Shown here: positions 23,428-31,367 of the stretch, piece by piece
How the letters are laid out: each line of letters opens with the position of its first letter
Numbering within the stretch: position 1 is the first letter of the stretch
Source: Flavilitoribacter nigricans DSM 23189 = NBRC 102662
Lineage (GTDB): Bacteria; Bacteroidota; Bacteroidia; Chitinophagales; Saprospiraceae
Reading direction: 5' to 3'
DNA length: 64,000 nucleotides
NCBI RefSeq assembly: GCF_002646595.1
Contig: NZ_PDUD01000010.1
Location: forward strand, 238,155 to 302,154
Translations under genes and position numbers: made by a program
The notes under the pieces: model-generated
Seen by the model: only the letters and a program-made list of their open reading frames with translations
Told to the model about the DNA's origin: nothing
Database searches by the model: none

Positions 23428-24690
23428 ATGAAAAACCTTTTACCAGCTTTATTCATCTGCTTCCTGTATTTCCCACTTTGGGCCCAGTCCGACCGGGCGG
23501 TAGTGGAGCTTTTCCCGGCCGAGGAAAACGGCCGCTGGCAATCGCCGGTTTACGAGATCCCCCTGGCGGAGGCGACTCCCTTCCTGTCCTATTTCCTGCA
23601 ATGGGAAGGCCCCGAAGCCGCATTGAGCATTCGTTTTTCCGAAGATGGTCAAAGCTGGAGTGAATGGCATTTGATGCCCCGGGACGAACACAGTCCGGAA
23701 CTTCCCTTGAGTATTTTGGGATCTACCGGGGCCGAAATGCGTTTCTTCCAGATCGGGAACGGCAGTACCGAAAGCAGGATCCGTCGTATTGCCTGCCACT
23801 TTTATAATCCCCGGGCTACGGAGCGGGCACCCGTTCCCTACACCGGAGGCAGCGGCCGCTCCTGTTCGGATCTGACCCCGGAATACATCCGTCGCTCCGA
23901 CTGGTGCCCTGCCGGCAACTGTGCCGAGCATCCCAATCCGGCCTACGCCACGGCTACGCATCTGGTTGTGCACCATTCCGCCGGCACCAATCAGTCGAGC
24001 GACTGGCCCGCGGTAGTGCGTTCGATCTGGGATTACCACGTCAACGGACGGGGCTGGTCGGATATTGGCTACAACTGGCTGATCGATCCCGCAGGGAATA
24101 TCTATACCGGCCGCAGTAACGATGCCATCGGTGCCCATTTTTGCGGGACCAATACGGGTACGATCGGCATCTGCATGCTGGGGGACTTTACCAAACAAAG
24201 CCCGCAACCGGAAGCGCTGAGCTCCCTGAAAAAATTACTGGCCTGGAAAGCCTGTGAAAACGATATTGATCCACTGACGAATGTCTACCACTCCTCTTCC
24301 CAAAAAACACTGCCGACGGTCATCGGCCACCGGGACGGCTGCGCTACAGCCTGCCCCGGCGATCTCTTCTATCCGCAACTTCCCGATATCCGCACGACGC
24401 TGACGGAAGACCAGACTACCGCCGTGAACGACCGGAATACGCTGCTGGATTTCCGGGTCTATCCCAACCCCAGTCCGGGTGATTTCCAGATCCTGCTTCC
24501 GGAATCCGGTCCGTTTGAACTGGAGGCGGTTCTGTACGACCTGCTCGGGCAACGGGTGAACGCTACAGTGTCTTCCACCGCAGACCGGCAGTGGGACTTC
24601 CATACCGATGTTCCGAACGGGACTTATTTTCTATCGCTTCAATCGGAGGGCCGTCTGGTCGGCGTAAAAAAGGTGAACATCTTCCGTTGA
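23428..24690 (+). CDS. Exported N-acetylmuramoyl-L-alanine amidase (PGRP/amidase_2) with T9SS type A sorting domain
   Basis: 420 residues. Signal peptide to about residue 19 (LWAQS). A beta-rich N-terminal region about 20-140 precedes the amidase/PGRP domain about 150-325. Zinc ligands are visible: the first histidine in VVHHSAG (182-183), H301 in GHRDG and C309 in ATACPG. Y-N-W-L-I-D and the GTIGICMLGDF strand are also standard. The C-terminal 75 residues (FRVYPNPSPGDF, LYDLLGQRV, GTYFLSL, VKKVNIFR) form a type A T9SS sorting domain, so the enzyme is sent out of the cell or to the surface rather than kept in the periplasm. It would cleave the amide bond between muramic acid and the stem peptide, perhaps on foreign peptidoglycan. 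Confidence 0.92.
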   Translation: MKNLLPALFICFLYFPLWAQSDRAVVELFPAEENGRWQSPVYEIPLAEATPFLSYFLQWEGPEAALSIRFSEDGQSWSEWHLMPRDEHSPELPLSILGSTGAEMRFFQIGNGSTESRIRRIACHFYNPRATERAPVPYTGGSGRSCSDLTPEYIRRSDWCPAGNCAEHPNPAYATATHLVVHHSAGTNQSSDWPAVVRSIWDYHVNGRGWSDIGYNWLIDPAGNIYTGRSNDAIGAHFCGTNTGTIGICMLGDFTKQSPQPEALSSLKKLLAWKACENDIDPLTNVYHSSSQKTLPTVIGHRDGCATACPGDLFYPQLPDIRTTLTEDQTTAVNDRNTLLDFRVYPNPSPGDFQILLPESGPFELEAVLYDLLGQRVNATVSSTADRQWDFHTDVPNGTYFLSLQSEGRLVGVKKVNIFR

Positions 24691-24747
24691 TCGGGGCAGC
24701 ATCGGTTAATAAAAGCTTAAGCATGACCAAAAAAACCGCAGAACCCT

Positions 24748-24755
24748 TACTTTTG
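24748..24755 (+). promoter_or_regulatory. Candidate -7 box upstream of the first LptF/G gene
   Basis: TACTTTTG, a full match to TAnnTTTG, 25 bases before the start codon at 24781. No TTG is seen at the expected upstream distance. Confidence 0.4.
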
Positions 24756-24780
24756 CAAAAATTGAATGCAGTAATCCGGC

Positions 24781-25869
24781 ATGCTGAAAATCCTTGATCG
24801 GTATATCATTAAGAAATTTCTGTCGACCTTCTTTTTTGTGGTCCTCATCTTTACGATGATCTCCGTAGTGATCGACTACAGTGAGAAGGTGGAGAAATTT
24901 ATCGAAGAACCGATCACCACCAAGGAGATTGTACTGGACTATTATCCCAGTTTCATCATTTTTATCGACGGATTGCTGTGGCCGCTGTTTACGCTGATCT
25001 CCGTGATCTTCTTCACCTCGCGGATGGCCTACAATTCGGAGATCATTTCCATTCTTAATGCCGGGGTCAGCTTTCGCCGGTTCATGCGTCCGTACCTGCT
25101 TTCCGCGGCTTTCATCGCCTTCTTATCCCTCATCGGCAACCATTACTTCATTCCGCTGGGCAATAAGAAGCGGCTCGATATCCAGTATACCTATCTGGAT
25201 AAGGACAAAGACAAAGGGAAGACCCGCGATGTGCACATGTTCGTCGCGCCGGATACCAAGATCTATATCAACTTTTACCGGAAACGGGACAGCACGGCCC
25301 GCAATTTCCGCCTGGAACAGTACCAGGACCACCAACTCATCAAATTCATCAAAGCAACGACCGCCGAATGGGTCGGGCCACCCGACAAATGGCGATTGCG
25401 CAATTACGAGATCCGCACCTTTAATGGCCTGGAAGAAGACCTTGTCGTCGGCCGGGGCGATCAGATCGATACCACCTTTAATCTGATGCCGGACGACTTT
25501 GTGGATTACGAAGAGCAGCAATCAATGCTCACCACCGGCCAGTTGCGGGAGTATATCGATAAGCAGAAAGGACGCGGCATCGGCAATACGACCAAATACG
25601 AGATCGAACTCTACCGACGATCGGCCGATCCGTTCACCGCTTTCATCCTCACCTTTATCGGAGTATCCATCGCCGCCCGGAAAGTGCGGGGTGGGATCGG
25701 GCTTCACCTGGCTCTCGGTATCGGCCTGGGAGCCATCTTTATATTCATTTCCCGTTTCTCGATCGTGTTTGCCACGGGGCAGTCCATTCCGCCCATTATG
25801 GGGATCTGGCTGCCGAACATCATTTTTGCCGCCATTGCGATCTGGCTGATGTCCCGGGCGCAGAAATAA
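24781..25869 (+). CDS. LptF/LptG-family LPS export permease (first of tandem pair)
   Basis: 362 residues. It starts MLKILDRYIIKKFLSTFFFVVLIF, a typical YjgP/YjgQ N-terminus with an amphipathic lead and first membrane helix. Two more helices follow (about 55-75 and 95-120), then a soluble beta-jellyroll stretch about 130-265, then three C-terminal helices (GGIGLHLALGIGLGAIFIFI). This is the LptF/LptG topology: six helices around a periplasmic domain that passes LPS to LptC/LptA. The ATPase partner LptB is encoded far away, at 52930-53715. Which gene is LptF and which LptG cannot be decided from this reading. Confidence 0.88.
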   Translation: MLKILDRYIIKKFLSTFFFVVLIFTMISVVIDYSEKVEKFIEEPITTKEIVLDYYPSFIIFIDGLLWPLFTLISVIFFTSRMAYNSEIISILNAGVSFRRFMRPYLLSAAFIAFLSLIGNHYFIPLGNKKRLDIQYTYLDKDKDKGKTRDVHMFVAPDTKIYINFYRKRDSTARNFRLEQYQDHQLIKFIKATTAEWVGPPDKWRLRNYEIRTFNGLEEDLVVGRGDQIDTTFNLMPDDFVDYEEQQSMLTTGQLREYIDKQKGRGIGNTTKYEIELYRRSADPFTAFILTFIGVSIAARKVRGGIGLHLALGIGLGAIFIFISRFSIVFATGQSIPPIMGIWLPNIIFAAIAIWLMSRAQK

Positions 25870-25944
25870 TCTGTCGAAAGTCCTTTTAAAAGTCAAAGCC
25901 GTTAACGAAAGATTAAGCAGACCGGAGGTATCCACAGGGGCTAC

Positions 25945-25952
25945 TACTTTTG
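25945..25952 (+). promoter_or_regulatory. Candidate -7 box upstream of the second LptF/G gene
   Basis: TACTTTTG, matching TAnnTTTG, 22 bases before the start at 25975. The same octamer stands at nearly the same distance before the first paralogue, so the duplication may have carried its promoter along. Confidence 0.4.
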
Positions 25953-25974
25953 GATAAATCCAAAGGTATTACCC

Positions 25975-27060
25975 ATGCTTAAGCTCGCGGACCGCTACAT
26001 CATTCGAAAGTTCCTGCAGACCTTTCTTTTCATTGTGCTGCTTTTCAGTCTTATCGTAGCCGTGGTGGACTTCAGCAGTAAAGTGAGTGATTTTACGGAG
26101 GCGTCCATTTCAGCAGACCAACTACTCCGGCAATACTACCCGAATTTCATAGGCTTTATCAACGGGCTGCTCTGGCCCCTGTATACCCTCATCGCCGTTA
26201 TTTATTTCACTTCCCGCCTGTCGGCCAATAACGAGATCCTGGCTATTTTCAATATGGGGGTCAGCCTGCATCGGTTGCTCCTCCCCTACCTGCTTTGCGC
26301 TACGCTGATCGCCGCCTTTGGTCTGGCAGCCAACCATTACCTCATTCCCAACGGCAATAAAAAATGGCTCACTTTGCAGTATACCTACCTGACTCCCGAT
26401 GAGGATGAAGGCAAGACCCAGAACGTTCACCTGTTTATCGCTCCGGATTCAAAGGTATATTTCCGCCAGTACAACAAGAGGGATAGCACCGGCACCCATT
26501 TTCGGCTGGAAGAATATCAGAACCAGGAACTGGTCCGCCTCATAAAGGCCCGCAACATCGAATGGATCGGTCCGCCCGATCGCTGGCGGCTCCACCATCC
26601 GGAAACCCACCTGCTCCGGGGATTGCACCAGGAAGTAGAGCATTCCGGTCTGCCGCTCGATACCTCGTTCAATCTGGTTCCGGACGACTTTGTGGATTAC
26701 AAAGACCAGCACTTCATGTTCACTACTCCCGAATTAAAGCGCTATATCGACCGGCAAAAAGCCCGGGGCATCAATAATACCGCGAAGTATGAGGCCGAAA
26801 GGTACCGCCGTACTGCCGACGCCTTCACCATTTATGTGCTGACCCTGCTCGGCATGGTCATCGCCGGCCGGAAATCCCGCGGTGGCACCGGCTGGCACAT
26901 GGCACTCGGGCTGGGGTTGGGAGCTATTTTTCTGTTCCTCTCCCGTTTTGCCATTGTATTCGCCAGCGGGCAGATCATTCCGCTGGTGTTGGGGATCTGG
27001 ATGCCCAACCTCATTTTTGGCGGGATAACCTTATATTTGATGCTCAAAGCACAACAATAG
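25975..27060 (+). CDS. LptF/LptG-family LPS export permease (second of tandem pair)
   Basis: 361 residues and clearly paralogous to the preceding gene along its full length: MLKLADRYIIRKFLQTFLFIVL, NHYLIPNGNKKWLTLQYTYL, LVPDDFVDYKDQ and GWHMALGLGLGAIFLFLSRF all match positions in the first copy. Same predicted topology of six helices and a periplasmic beta domain. In proteobacteria LptF and LptG form a heterodimer; a tandem pair of diverged copies fits the same arrangement here. The next gene, a glycosylase, starts one base after its stop codon. Confidence 0.88.
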   Translation: MLKLADRYIIRKFLQTFLFIVLLFSLIVAVVDFSSKVSDFTEASISADQLLRQYYPNFIGFINGLLWPLYTLIAVIYFTSRLSANNEILAIFNMGVSLHRLLLPYLLCATLIAAFGLAANHYLIPNGNKKWLTLQYTYLTPDEDEGKTQNVHLFIAPDSKVYFRQYNKRDSTGTHFRLEEYQNQELVRLIKARNIEWIGPPDRWRLHHPETHLLRGLHQEVEHSGLPLDTSFNLVPDDFVDYKDQHFMFTTPELKRYIDRQKARGINNTAKYEAERYRRTADAFTIYVLTLLGMVIAGRKSRGGTGWHMALGLGLGAIFLFLSRFAIVFASGQIIPLVLGIWMPNLIFGGITLYLMLKAQQ

Positions 27061-27681
27061 ATGAATCCGGAATCACCCAAAGGGTTACTGGCCGGTACGG
27101 ACGGCCATTTGCGCTGCTGGTGGCACGGCGGCTACGAAGATTACCAACATTATCACGATACGGAATGGGGTTTTCCGGTCTACGATGATCGGCGACTGTT
27201 CGAAAAGATCTGTCTGGAGGGGTTCCAGTCCGGACTGAGTTGGCTGACCATTCTACGCAAGCGGGAAAATTTCCGCCGGGCTTTCGCCGAATTTGAATTC
27301 GAACGAGTTGCCCGTTTCGGAGAGCAGGACGTCGAGCGCCTCCTGCAGGATACCGGGATCGTCCGTCACCAGGGTAAGATCCGATCCACGATCAATAACG
27401 CCCAGCGCGCCTGTGAACTGGTGGAGCAGGAAGGTTCTTTACAGGAATATTTCTGGCGTTTTGTGCCGCCGGCTGGCGAACGGCCGGATCAAATGACCTA
27501 CGAAAAGCTCGGGAAACTGAGTCAGACACCTACCTCCAAAGCACTGAGCAAGGACCTAAAAAAACGAGGCTGGTCTTTTATCGGCCCCACTACGGCCTAC
27601 GCTTTTATGCAGGCCATGGGTCTCGTAAACGATCACCTGGAAGGCTGTGTGATCCGGGAAAAAGTGAAGGACGCCAGATAG
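27061..27681 (+). CDS. tag: DNA-3-methyladenine glycosylase I
   Basis: 206 residues, cytoplasmic. It removes 3-methyladenine from alkylated DNA in base excision repair. The family's zinc site is fully present: C19 and H32 in the N-terminal half (RCWW, YHDTEWG) and H192 and C196 near the C-terminus (NDHLEGC). The spacings of 13 and 4 equal those of E. coli Tag (Cys4, His17, His175, Cys179). FQSGLSWLTILRKRENFR and KIRSTINNA are further family segments. The start codon directly follows the stop codon of the upstream permease gene, so translation is probably coupled. Confidence 0.96.
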   Translation: MNPESPKGLLAGTDGHLRCWWHGGYEDYQHYHDTEWGFPVYDDRRLFEKICLEGFQSGLSWLTILRKRENFRRAFAEFEFERVARFGEQDVERLLQDTGIVRHQGKIRSTINNAQRACELVEQEGSLQEYFWRFVPPAGERPDQMTYEKLGKLSQTPTSKALSKDLKKRGWSFIGPTTAYAFMQAMGLVNDHLEGCVIREKVKDAR

Positions 27682-27698
27682 CAGCGTGGAAAAGGAGC

Positions 27699-28433
27699 CT
27701 ACCGGCTCAGCTTGAAAAACAGAAACAGCGGGATGCGCTTTCTGCGTACAAAGTTTTCTTCTAACTGAAAATTGCTGCGCTGCGGACGCGACTCCCGAAT
27801 GGATTCCACCCTAAATCCTGTATCCTGGCAGACGCGAAAGTAGGTTTCCAGCGTACGGTGGTATTTGATGACTTTTTTATCCAGCCAGATATTTTCGCGC
27901 AGGCCATCTTCGAAATAGTTGTCAACGATCCAGTTGCCGCGTTTTCCGGGCACATTGTTGTAGGATTCGTAGCAACTGGTCAGGATCGGATGTTCTACGG
28001 AAAAGATAAACTCGCCGTCGGGCAGCAGGTGATCGTAAACTTTTTGGAACAACGGCCGGAGATCTTCCAGGTAATGCAGCACCAAACGGGATAAAATGGT
28101 GTCGAACTTGAGGTTAGGAAAAGGCCAGTGGACCAGGTCCGCCCGAAAGACTTCTGCGGATTGCCCGCTCAACTGTTCCTCCGCCAGTCGGACCATTTGC
28201 TCCGAACCGTCCACTCCGTAATACCGGGCAGCCCCCTCTACCAGCAATTGCCGACCAAATTTCCCGTCACCGCATCCCAGATCCAGAATGGTTTTGCCCG
28301 CCACAGATCCCAGAAGTGCTTCAATAACCGGTTTTTCCAGCGCATCATTCGGATTATCGACTTTTTGCCGCTTGTGGTGATACTGCCGGGAAAATTCCGG
28401 ATCATCGTAAACTTCGGGGCCTCGGTACTGCAC
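27699..28433 (-). CDS. Class I SAM-dependent methyltransferase
   Basis: 244 residues, cytoplasmic. Motif I is ILDLGCGDGKFG (about 49-60), motif post-I is YYGVDGSEQMV, and FDTILSRLVLHYLEDL gives motifs IV-V. The LPDGEFIFSVEHP strand is common in Methyltransf_11/25 proteins. The substrate is unknown; the family includes biotin, ubiquinone and small-molecule methyltransferases. It is convergent with tag, 17 bases away. Confidence 0.85.
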   Translation of the reverse strand: MQYRGPEVYDDPEFSRQYHHKRQKVDNPNDALEKPVIEALLGSVAGKTILDLGCGDGKFGRQLLVEGAARYYGVDGSEQMVRLAEEQLSGQSAEVFRADLVHWPFPNLKFDTILSRLVLHYLEDLRPLFQKVYDHLLPDGEFIFSVEHPILTSCYESYNNVPGKRGNWIVDNYFEDGLRENIWLDKKVIKYHRTLETYFRVCQDTGFRVESIRESRPQRSNFQLEENFVRRKRIPLFLFFKLSR

Positions 28434-28513
28434 GTTGTGGATAATTTTATGATGAATAGTTCGCTCGCCGGCCTAAAGACAGTGTATCTCGTTGATATAG
28501 GTGGAACAACGGA

Positions 28514-28759
28514 TCATTCATCGGTTTCTCCGCGGGGGCGGTCGCAGGTACAATACCACCACTGCTCCCGTTCGGCGTAAAGCTTATCGAGATAATCGCC
28601 GATGGGCTTTGCCCCGTCGTAATCCGTTCCGCTGTGGGAAAGCCGGGGGCTTTCCAGGTCCTCATCAATTTCCAACTTATGCGCAAGGGACAGATCTTTT
28701 AAGGTTTCCACCCATTCTTTCGTCTCATCGGTTGCTGCCGGATAACGTAAAATGATCAT
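28514..28759 (-). CDS. Small conserved-looking protein of unknown function
   Basis: 81 residues, acidic, no signal peptide. It begins MIILRYPAATDETKEWVETLKDL and ends with a tyrosine/tryptophan-rich EQWWYCTCDRP. The start MIILRYP with a following helix, and PIGDYLDKL near the end, vaguely recall a small thioredoxin-like fold as in the GST N-terminal half, but the evidence is weak. A perfect -7 box lies on the same strand 45 bases upstream. I do not recognise the family. Confidence 0.6.
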   Translation of the reverse strand: MIILRYPAATDETKEWVETLKDLSLAHKLEIDEDLESPRLSHSGTDYDGAKPIGDYLDKLYAEREQWWYCTCDRPRGETDE

Positions 28760-28803
28760 TAGAATGTTATCTTTAATTTAAGGTTTTGCCGCTGCTATCG
28801 CGT

Positions 28804-28811
28804 CAAAACTA
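28804..28811 (-). promoter_or_regulatory. Candidate -7 box for the 81-residue protein gene
   Basis: Reads TAGTTTTG on the minus strand, a full match to TAnnTTTG, about 45 bases before the ATG at 28759. No spaced TTG is seen. Confidence 0.35.
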
Positions 28812-28866
28812 GAAACAACTGTATCCTGGCTTAGTTGTTTTCTTAAGAAACGAGCTACTTCTCTTG

Positions 28867-28894
28867 TTGAACTCAACGCTGGCGAATACCTTTG
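28867..28894 (+). promoter_or_regulatory. Promoter of the altronate dehydratase gene
   Basis: TTG at 28867-28869, a 17-base spacer and TACCTTTG at 28887-28894. This is the cleanest Bacteroidota promoter match in the window, 26 bases before the start codon at 28921. Confidence 0.6.
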
Positions 28895-28920
28895 TAAGAT
28901 ACTTCTAATAAACGAAAATC

Positions 28921-30588
28921 ATGTCCGTAGAATATACTAAACAAGCCTTTGTACAGATCCATCCGCAGGATAATGTTCTGGTGGCCCTCCGCAATCTGGC
29001 CGCCGGTGAGCAGATACAATGGAAAGGTAAAGAGATCACCCTACCCGAAGCGGTAGCGGCCAAGCACAAATTCGCGGTAGAGTCCCTGGAGGTAGGTGAC
29101 AAAGTTTTCATGTACGGTGTACTGGTCGGTAAAACCACCCAGGCCATTCCATTGGGTGGCCTCCTGTCCACCGCTAACCTGGTACACGCTACGGACAGTC
29201 AGGCAAACGGTTCCCGCAAGACCGACTGGGATGCGCCCAATGTCAGCCGCTGGCAAAATCGCACCTTTATGGGCTACCACCGGGCCGACGGACAGGTAGG
29301 TACGGCCAATTACTGGGTGGTGATCCCGCTGGTATTTTGCGAGAACCGCAACGTGCAAACCATGCGCCAGGCCTTCCTGAAGGAGCTGGGATACAGCCGG
29401 CCGCAGCCGTACCGCAAACAGGTGCGCCGTCTGGTTGAGCTGTATGAAGACGGCCATCCGGCCGAAGCCCTCCTGGGTACAGACCTGGAAACGCTGGTAG
29501 AAAATACGGATGACGAAAGAGTATTTCCCAATGTGGACGGGATCAAATTCCTGACCCACCAGATGGGCTGCGGCGGTACCCGGGATGATGCCCGTACGCT
29601 CTGCGGCCTGCTCGCCGGGTACATTACCCACCCGAACGTGGCCGGCGCTACTGTGCTGAGTCTGGGCTGCCAGAACGCACAGATCAGTATTCTCCAGGAA
29701 GAGATCCAGCTACGGGCCCCGAATTTTGATAAACCACTGGTCGTTCTGGAACAACAACAGGAAGGCACGGAACAGCAATTGCTGAGCAAAGCTATCCGCG
29801 AAACCTTCGTAGGTTTGATCAAGGCCAATCAGGTCTACCGCCGGCCGGCTCCGCTGAGCAAACTCACGCTGGGCCTGGAATGTGGCGGTTCCGATGGCTT
29901 TTCGGGTATTTCCGCCAATCCGGCCGTTGGCCATGTTTCCGATATGCTGGTAGCGCTGGGCGGTACCACTATCCTCTCGGAATTCCCCGAGCTCTGTGGT
30001 GTGGAAGACGAACTCAGCAGCCGCTGCATTACGGATGCCGTTTCCAATCGCTTTCTGCATCTGATGGAAAGCTACCAGAACCGCGCCGAAGCAGTAGGTT
30101 CCGGTTTTGACGCCAACCCCTCTCCGGGTAACATCAAGGACGGACTGATCACCGATGCGATCAAATCCGCCGGAGCGGCGAAGAAGGGGGGTACCTCTCC
30201 GATCCAGGACGTGCTGGATTATCCCGAAAAAGTCAACAAGCCGGGTCTCAATCTACTGTGCACCCCGGGCGGAGACGTAGAGTCCGTAACGGCGATGATC
30301 GGCAGCGGAGCTAATATCGCAGTGTTCACTACCGGCCTGGGTACGCCTACCGGCAACCCCATCGCTCCGGTACTGAAGATCTCTACCAATACCCCACTGG
30401 CGGTGCGTATGCCGGATATCATCGACCTGGACGCCGGACCGATCATATCGGGAGAAGCGACCATCGAGGAGATCGGTGAACAATTGCTGGACCTGATAGT
30501 TTCAGTAGCCAGCGGTGAAACTACGGCTAAGGCCGTGGGGCTCGGACAGGATGACTTCATTCCGTGGAAACGGGGCGTTTCTCTGTAA
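28921..30588 (+). CDS. uxaA: Altronate dehydratase (UxaA family)
   Basis: 555 residues. It has an N-terminal SAF-type domain about 1-110 and a catalytic dehydratase region with HQMGCGGTRDD, LECGGSDGFSGISANPAVGH, and CTPGGDVESVTAMIGSGANI. The cysteine and glycine clusters are those of the UxaA/GarD family, which removes water from D-altronate in hexuronate catabolism, giving 2-keto-3-deoxygluconate. It is somewhat longer than the usual 495-residue enzyme. No uronate isomerase, mannonate dehydratase or kinase is nearby, so the other pathway steps must lie elsewhere. A related dehydratase of this family on another sugar acid is possible. Confidence 0.88.
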   Translation: MSVEYTKQAFVQIHPQDNVLVALRNLAAGEQIQWKGKEITLPEAVAAKHKFAVESLEVGDKVFMYGVLVGKTTQAIPLGGLLSTANLVHATDSQANGSRKTDWDAPNVSRWQNRTFMGYHRADGQVGTANYWVVIPLVFCENRNVQTMRQAFLKELGYSRPQPYRKQVRRLVELYEDGHPAEALLGTDLETLVENTDDERVFPNVDGIKFLTHQMGCGGTRDDARTLCGLLAGYITHPNVAGATVLSLGCQNAQISILQEEIQLRAPNFDKPLVVLEQQQEGTEQQLLSKAIRETFVGLIKANQVYRRPAPLSKLTLGLECGGSDGFSGISANPAVGHVSDMLVALGGTTILSEFPELCGVEDELSSRCITDAVSNRFLHLMESYQNRAEAVGSGFDANPSPGNIKDGLITDAIKSAGAAKKGGTSPIQDVLDYPEKVNKPGLNLLCTPGGDVESVTAMIGSGANIAVFTTGLGTPTGNPIAPVLKISTNTPLAVRMPDIIDLDAGPIISGEATIEEIGEQLLDLIVSVASGETTAKAVGLGQDDFIPWKRGVSL

Positions 30589-30638
30589 AAACGGATAAGC
30601 GAACCGGCCACTGACTTCTAAAACAAAGCAAATATTCT

Positions 30639-31304
30639 ATGCTCTATATCGTACCTACCCCCATCGGTAATCTCGAAGATATTACCTTGCGTGCCCTGCG
30701 CATTCTGGGGGAGGTCGATCTGGTCCTGGCGGAAGATACCCGGGTCAGCAAGCGCCTGTTGCAGCACTACGATATCACGACGCCCATCCGGGCCCACCAC
30801 GCCCACAACGAGCACGGCACCACACCGCAACTCGTACAGCAAATGGAAACGGGCACCACGATGGCCCTGGTGTCGGACGCAGGTACGCCCGGGATATCCG
30901 ACCCCGGCTTTTTGCTGGCCAGAGCCTGCCACGAGGCCGGTATCCGGGTGGAGTGCCTGCCCGGAGCGACTGCTTTTGTACCGGCGCTGGTGGCATCGGG
31001 ACTGCCCTGCGACCGTTTCCATTTTGAGGGTTTCCTCCCCCACAAAAAGGGCCGGCAGACGCGCCTGCAGCATCTGGCCGAATTGCCGAATACCTTTGTG
31101 CTCTACGAATCGCCCAACCGGCTGGTGAAATGCCTCGATCAACTGATCGAGCACTGCGGCGAGGATCGACCCGCTTCCGTAGCCCGGGAATTGAGCAAAT
31201 TACACGAGGAAGTTCGTAGCGCTACCCTGGGAAGTTTAGCAAATCATTACCGGGAACAAAACAAAGTGAAAGGGGAAATTGTCATTGTAGTAGGCGGCAA
31301 GTAA
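30639..31304 (+). CDS. rsmI: 16S rRNA (cytidine1402-2'-O)-methyltransferase
   Basis: 221 residues. It has the tetrapyrrole-methylase fold: LYIVPTPIGNLEDITLRAL at the start, VLAEDTRVSKRLL, ALVSDAGTPGISDPGF (the SAM-binding loop), and PGATAFVPALVASGLPCDRFHFEGFLPHKKGRQTRL. This is the RsmI signature. It 2'-O-methylates C1402 in the ribosomal decoding centre. Common RsmI proteins run to about 280 residues; the C-terminal HTH-like extension is absent here, as in other Bacteroidota. It lies 50 bases after uxaA. Confidence 0.95.
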   Translation: MLYIVPTPIGNLEDITLRALRILGEVDLVLAEDTRVSKRLLQHYDITTPIRAHHAHNEHGTTPQLVQQMETGTTMALVSDAGTPGISDPGFLLARACHEAGIRVECLPGATAFVPALVASGLPCDRFHFEGFLPHKKGRQTRLQHLAELPNTFVLYESPNRLVKCLDQLIEHCGEDRPASVARELSKLHEEVRSATLGSLANHYREQNKVKGEIVIVVGGK

Positions 31305-31367
31305 ACTTTGACCTAACCTTTTTGTATCATTGTCCATTCTTATTTAAAAGCTTTCGCACACACAAGT

